From positions 1 to 64,000 of the forward strand of contig CAZEJG010000020.1 in NCBI GenBank assembly GCA_964511625.1: 64,000 nt of DNA, given 5' to 3'. The position numbers and the translations under genes are program-made. The stretch comes from Pseudohoeflea sp964511625. GTDB taxonomy: Bacteria; Pseudomonadota; Alphaproteobacteria; Rhizobiales; Rhizobiaceae. Positions 62,872-64,000 of the stretch are shown one piece after another (the stretch's first letter is position 1; each line of letters opens with the position of its first letter). The notes beneath the pieces are model-generated. The model had not been told where the DNA came from, searched no databases, and saw only the letters and a list, made by a program, of their open reading frames with translations.

Positions 62872-62885
62872 GAATTCACGCCCAA

Positions 62886-63254
62886 TTACTTCTTCTTGCC
62901 TGCGATCGCCTTCGCCGGACCCTTGCGGGTGCGGGCGTTGGTGTGCGTGCGCTGACCGCGGACCGGAAGGCCACGACGGTGGCGCAGGCCACGGTAGCAA
63001 CCGAGGTCCATCAGACGCTTGACGTTCATCGACGTCTCGCGACGGAGGTCACCTTCGACCTGGTAGTCGCGGTCGATGGTTTCACGGATCTGCAGAACTT
63101 CCGCATCGGAGAGTTCGCTCACGCGACGCTCCAGAGGGATACCCACCTTCTCCACGATTTCCTTGGCGAACTTGTCGCCGATGCCGTGGATGTAGGTCAG
63201 CGCGATGATGACGCGCTTGTTCGTCGGGATGTTGACGCCAGCAATACGGGCCAC
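62886..63254 (-). CDS. rpsM: 30S ribosomal protein S13
   Basis: The 122-residue protein starts with GTG (VARIAGVNIPTNKRVIIALT), as expected for S13, preceded by AAGGAG. It contains IHGIGDKFAKEIVEKVGI, and the C-terminal CYRGLRHRRGLPVRGQRTHTNARTRKG. An upstream ATG at 63296 is in frame but has no conserved character. Confidence 0.98.
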   Translation of the reverse strand: MARIAGVNIPTNKRVIIALTYIHGIGDKFAKEIVEKVGIPLERRVSELSDAEVLQIRETIDRDYQVEGDLRRETSMNVKRLMDLGCYRGLRHRRGLPVRGQRTHTNARTRKGPAKAIAGKKK

Positions 63255-63337
63255 GTCTCTACTCCTTGATTCCGGATTGTCTCCGGTTTTCTTCAATCAT
63301 CGCGGCAGAACCGCGGGCGTGTGCGCTAAATTCGCTG

Positions 63338-63401
63338 CACGAATTGCGCGACCAGATACGCTTCCCCGAATCGGCGGGGAGACGCGCTGGTCGCATTCGT
63401 G
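63338..63401. repeat. large imperfect inverted repeat between adk and rpsM
   Basis: Arms CACGAAT/ATTCGTG (63338-63344, 63395-63401), GCGACCAG/CTGGTCGC (63348-63355, 63387-63394) and TCCCC/GGGGA (63363-63367, 63376-63380) nest into one long hairpin. No T-run follows on either strand. Confidence 0.65.
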
Positions 63402-63462
63402 TCGCGAGTTGCGCGGTCTTTACCGGACTCGGGGAAGAAAAGTCAACTCCCCGCGCCCCGAA

Positions 63463-63999
63463 TTAAGCCGAGTAGCGAGCCAGGATGGCTTCGATGTCGG
63501 CCGTCACCTCGTCGATCGGTTTCATGCCGTCGACGCCCGTGAGCAGTCCCTTGGCATGATAGTAACCGATCAGCGGAGCGGTTTTCTTGTAATACTCGCG
63601 AAGCCGCTCGTCGTAGACCTCGGCATTGTCGTCCTTGCGGACCGGCTGCCCGGCTGCCTTCGCCTCCTCAGCGCGGTTGAGAATACGGCCGACCATCTGC
63701 TTGTCGTCGACGACAAGCTCGATGACCACATCGAGACCGATTCCCTTGCCCGAGAGCATCTCCTCCACCGCATCGGCCTGCGCCAGCGTGCGCGGATAAC
63801 CGTCGAGGATGAAGCCGTTGGCGCAGTCTGCCTCGTCGATTCGCTCGGAAACAATCGCGTTGACGATGGCGTCGGAGACGAGCTCGCCCGCATCCATCAC
63901 CGCCTTGGCCTTCAGGCCGACCTCGGTCTCCGCCTGGACGGCGGCGCGAAGCATGTCGCCGGTCGAAAGCTGCGGAATGCCGTACTTGCCGACAAGCCG
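63463..63999 (-). CDS. adk: adenylate kinase, N-terminus cut by window edge
   Basis: Adk interconverts ATP plus AMP and two ADP. The visible 178 codons start within RLVGKYGIPQLSTGDMLRAA; the P-loop lies beyond the window. NGFILDGYPRTLAQADAVEEML is the AMP-binding signature, and the short LID region RILNRAEEAKAAGQPVRKDD shows the short-lid form usual in alphaproteobacteria. It precedes rpsM as in related genomes, with secY expected beyond the edge. Confidence 0.97.
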   Translation of the reverse strand, partial: RLVGKYGIPQLSTGDMLRAAVQAETEVGLKAKAVMDAGELVSDAIVNAIVSERIDEADCANGFILDGYPRTLAQADAVEEMLSGKGIGLDVVIELVVDDKQMVGRILNRAEEAKAAGQPVRKDDNAEVYDERLREYYKKTAPLIGYYHAKGLLTGVDGMKPIDEVTADIEAILARYSA

Positions 64000-64000
64000 C

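Overview
The window is about 64 kb of high-GC chromosomal DNA from an alphaproteobacterium, most likely of the order Hyphomicrobiales (Rhizobiales). The grounds are the adk-rpsM-rpsK-rpoA-rplQ order at the right end, the clpS-clpA pair, a phasin, a D,D-carboxypeptidase with a SPOR tail, DUF1489, an ATP12-type F1 chaperone and many rhizobial-style conserved proteins. I cannot name the genus from sequence alone. The ribosomal cluster, one tRNA-Leu(GAG) and the many housekeeping genes argue for a chromosome. I see no integrase, transposase, plasmid replication gene, phage structural gene or CRISPR array.

Left part (1-9 kb): a class D beta-lactamase-like gene cut by the window edge, clpA and clpS, a phasin, a penicillin-binding carboxypeptidase, a J-domain/VWA/DUF1489 cluster and the L-serine dehydratase sdaA. 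At 9.2-17.5 kb lies an accessory metabolic block: two LysR regulators, two exported hydrolases, a GMC oxidoreductase and a double-length class III CoA-transferase. An 81-base relic of a second sdaA 5' end sits inside it.

At 17.5-22.8 kb, after an AT-rich boundary, there is an island with a membrane alpha/beta hydrolase convergent to a two-gene operon. That operon encodes an HNH-AAA ATPase fusion and a stand-alone HNH protein homologous to the N-terminal part of the fusion. It resembles Septu (PtuA/PtuB) defence but has an unusual architecture. Next come a periplasmic-binding ABC importer for a metal chelate, a GGDEF protein, a hydrolase, an AraC regulator and a TAXI-TRAP transporter (23-32.8 kb).

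At 33.0-34.6 kb is the most notable locus: a DRT2-like antiphage reverse transcriptase preceded by a structured, apparently non-coding region. On the opposite strand this region holds TATAAT, a Shine-Dalgarno site, an ATG and, downstream, TTGACA. If copied as a 129-base circular-type repeat (4-base matches lie exactly 129 apart), the junction would create a TTGACA-N17-TATAAT promoter. That promoter would drive a stop-free 43-codon repeating frame, the hallmark of the neo (nearly endless ORF) mechanism reported for DRT2.

The rest (35-64 kb) is mostly core genome: an enolase-superfamily enzyme, a small AT-rich patch with two orphan genes, DUF599/DUF3253/DUF1624/methyltransferase genes, MerR, mgtE, a SnoaL-GNAT pair, an SDR, tRNA-Leu, lipB, the glutathione-dependent formaldehyde pathway (frmA/fghA), and a lipoprotein. 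These are followed by ATP12-HAD-rluC-crcB, rarA-degP, DUF1992-TetR, ilvD, a two-gene unit with a cold-shock-domain fusion, and the rplQ-rpoA-rpsK-rpsM-adk end of the large ribosomal operon. Starts were chosen mainly from Shine-Dalgarno spacing and family length; I ran no database search.
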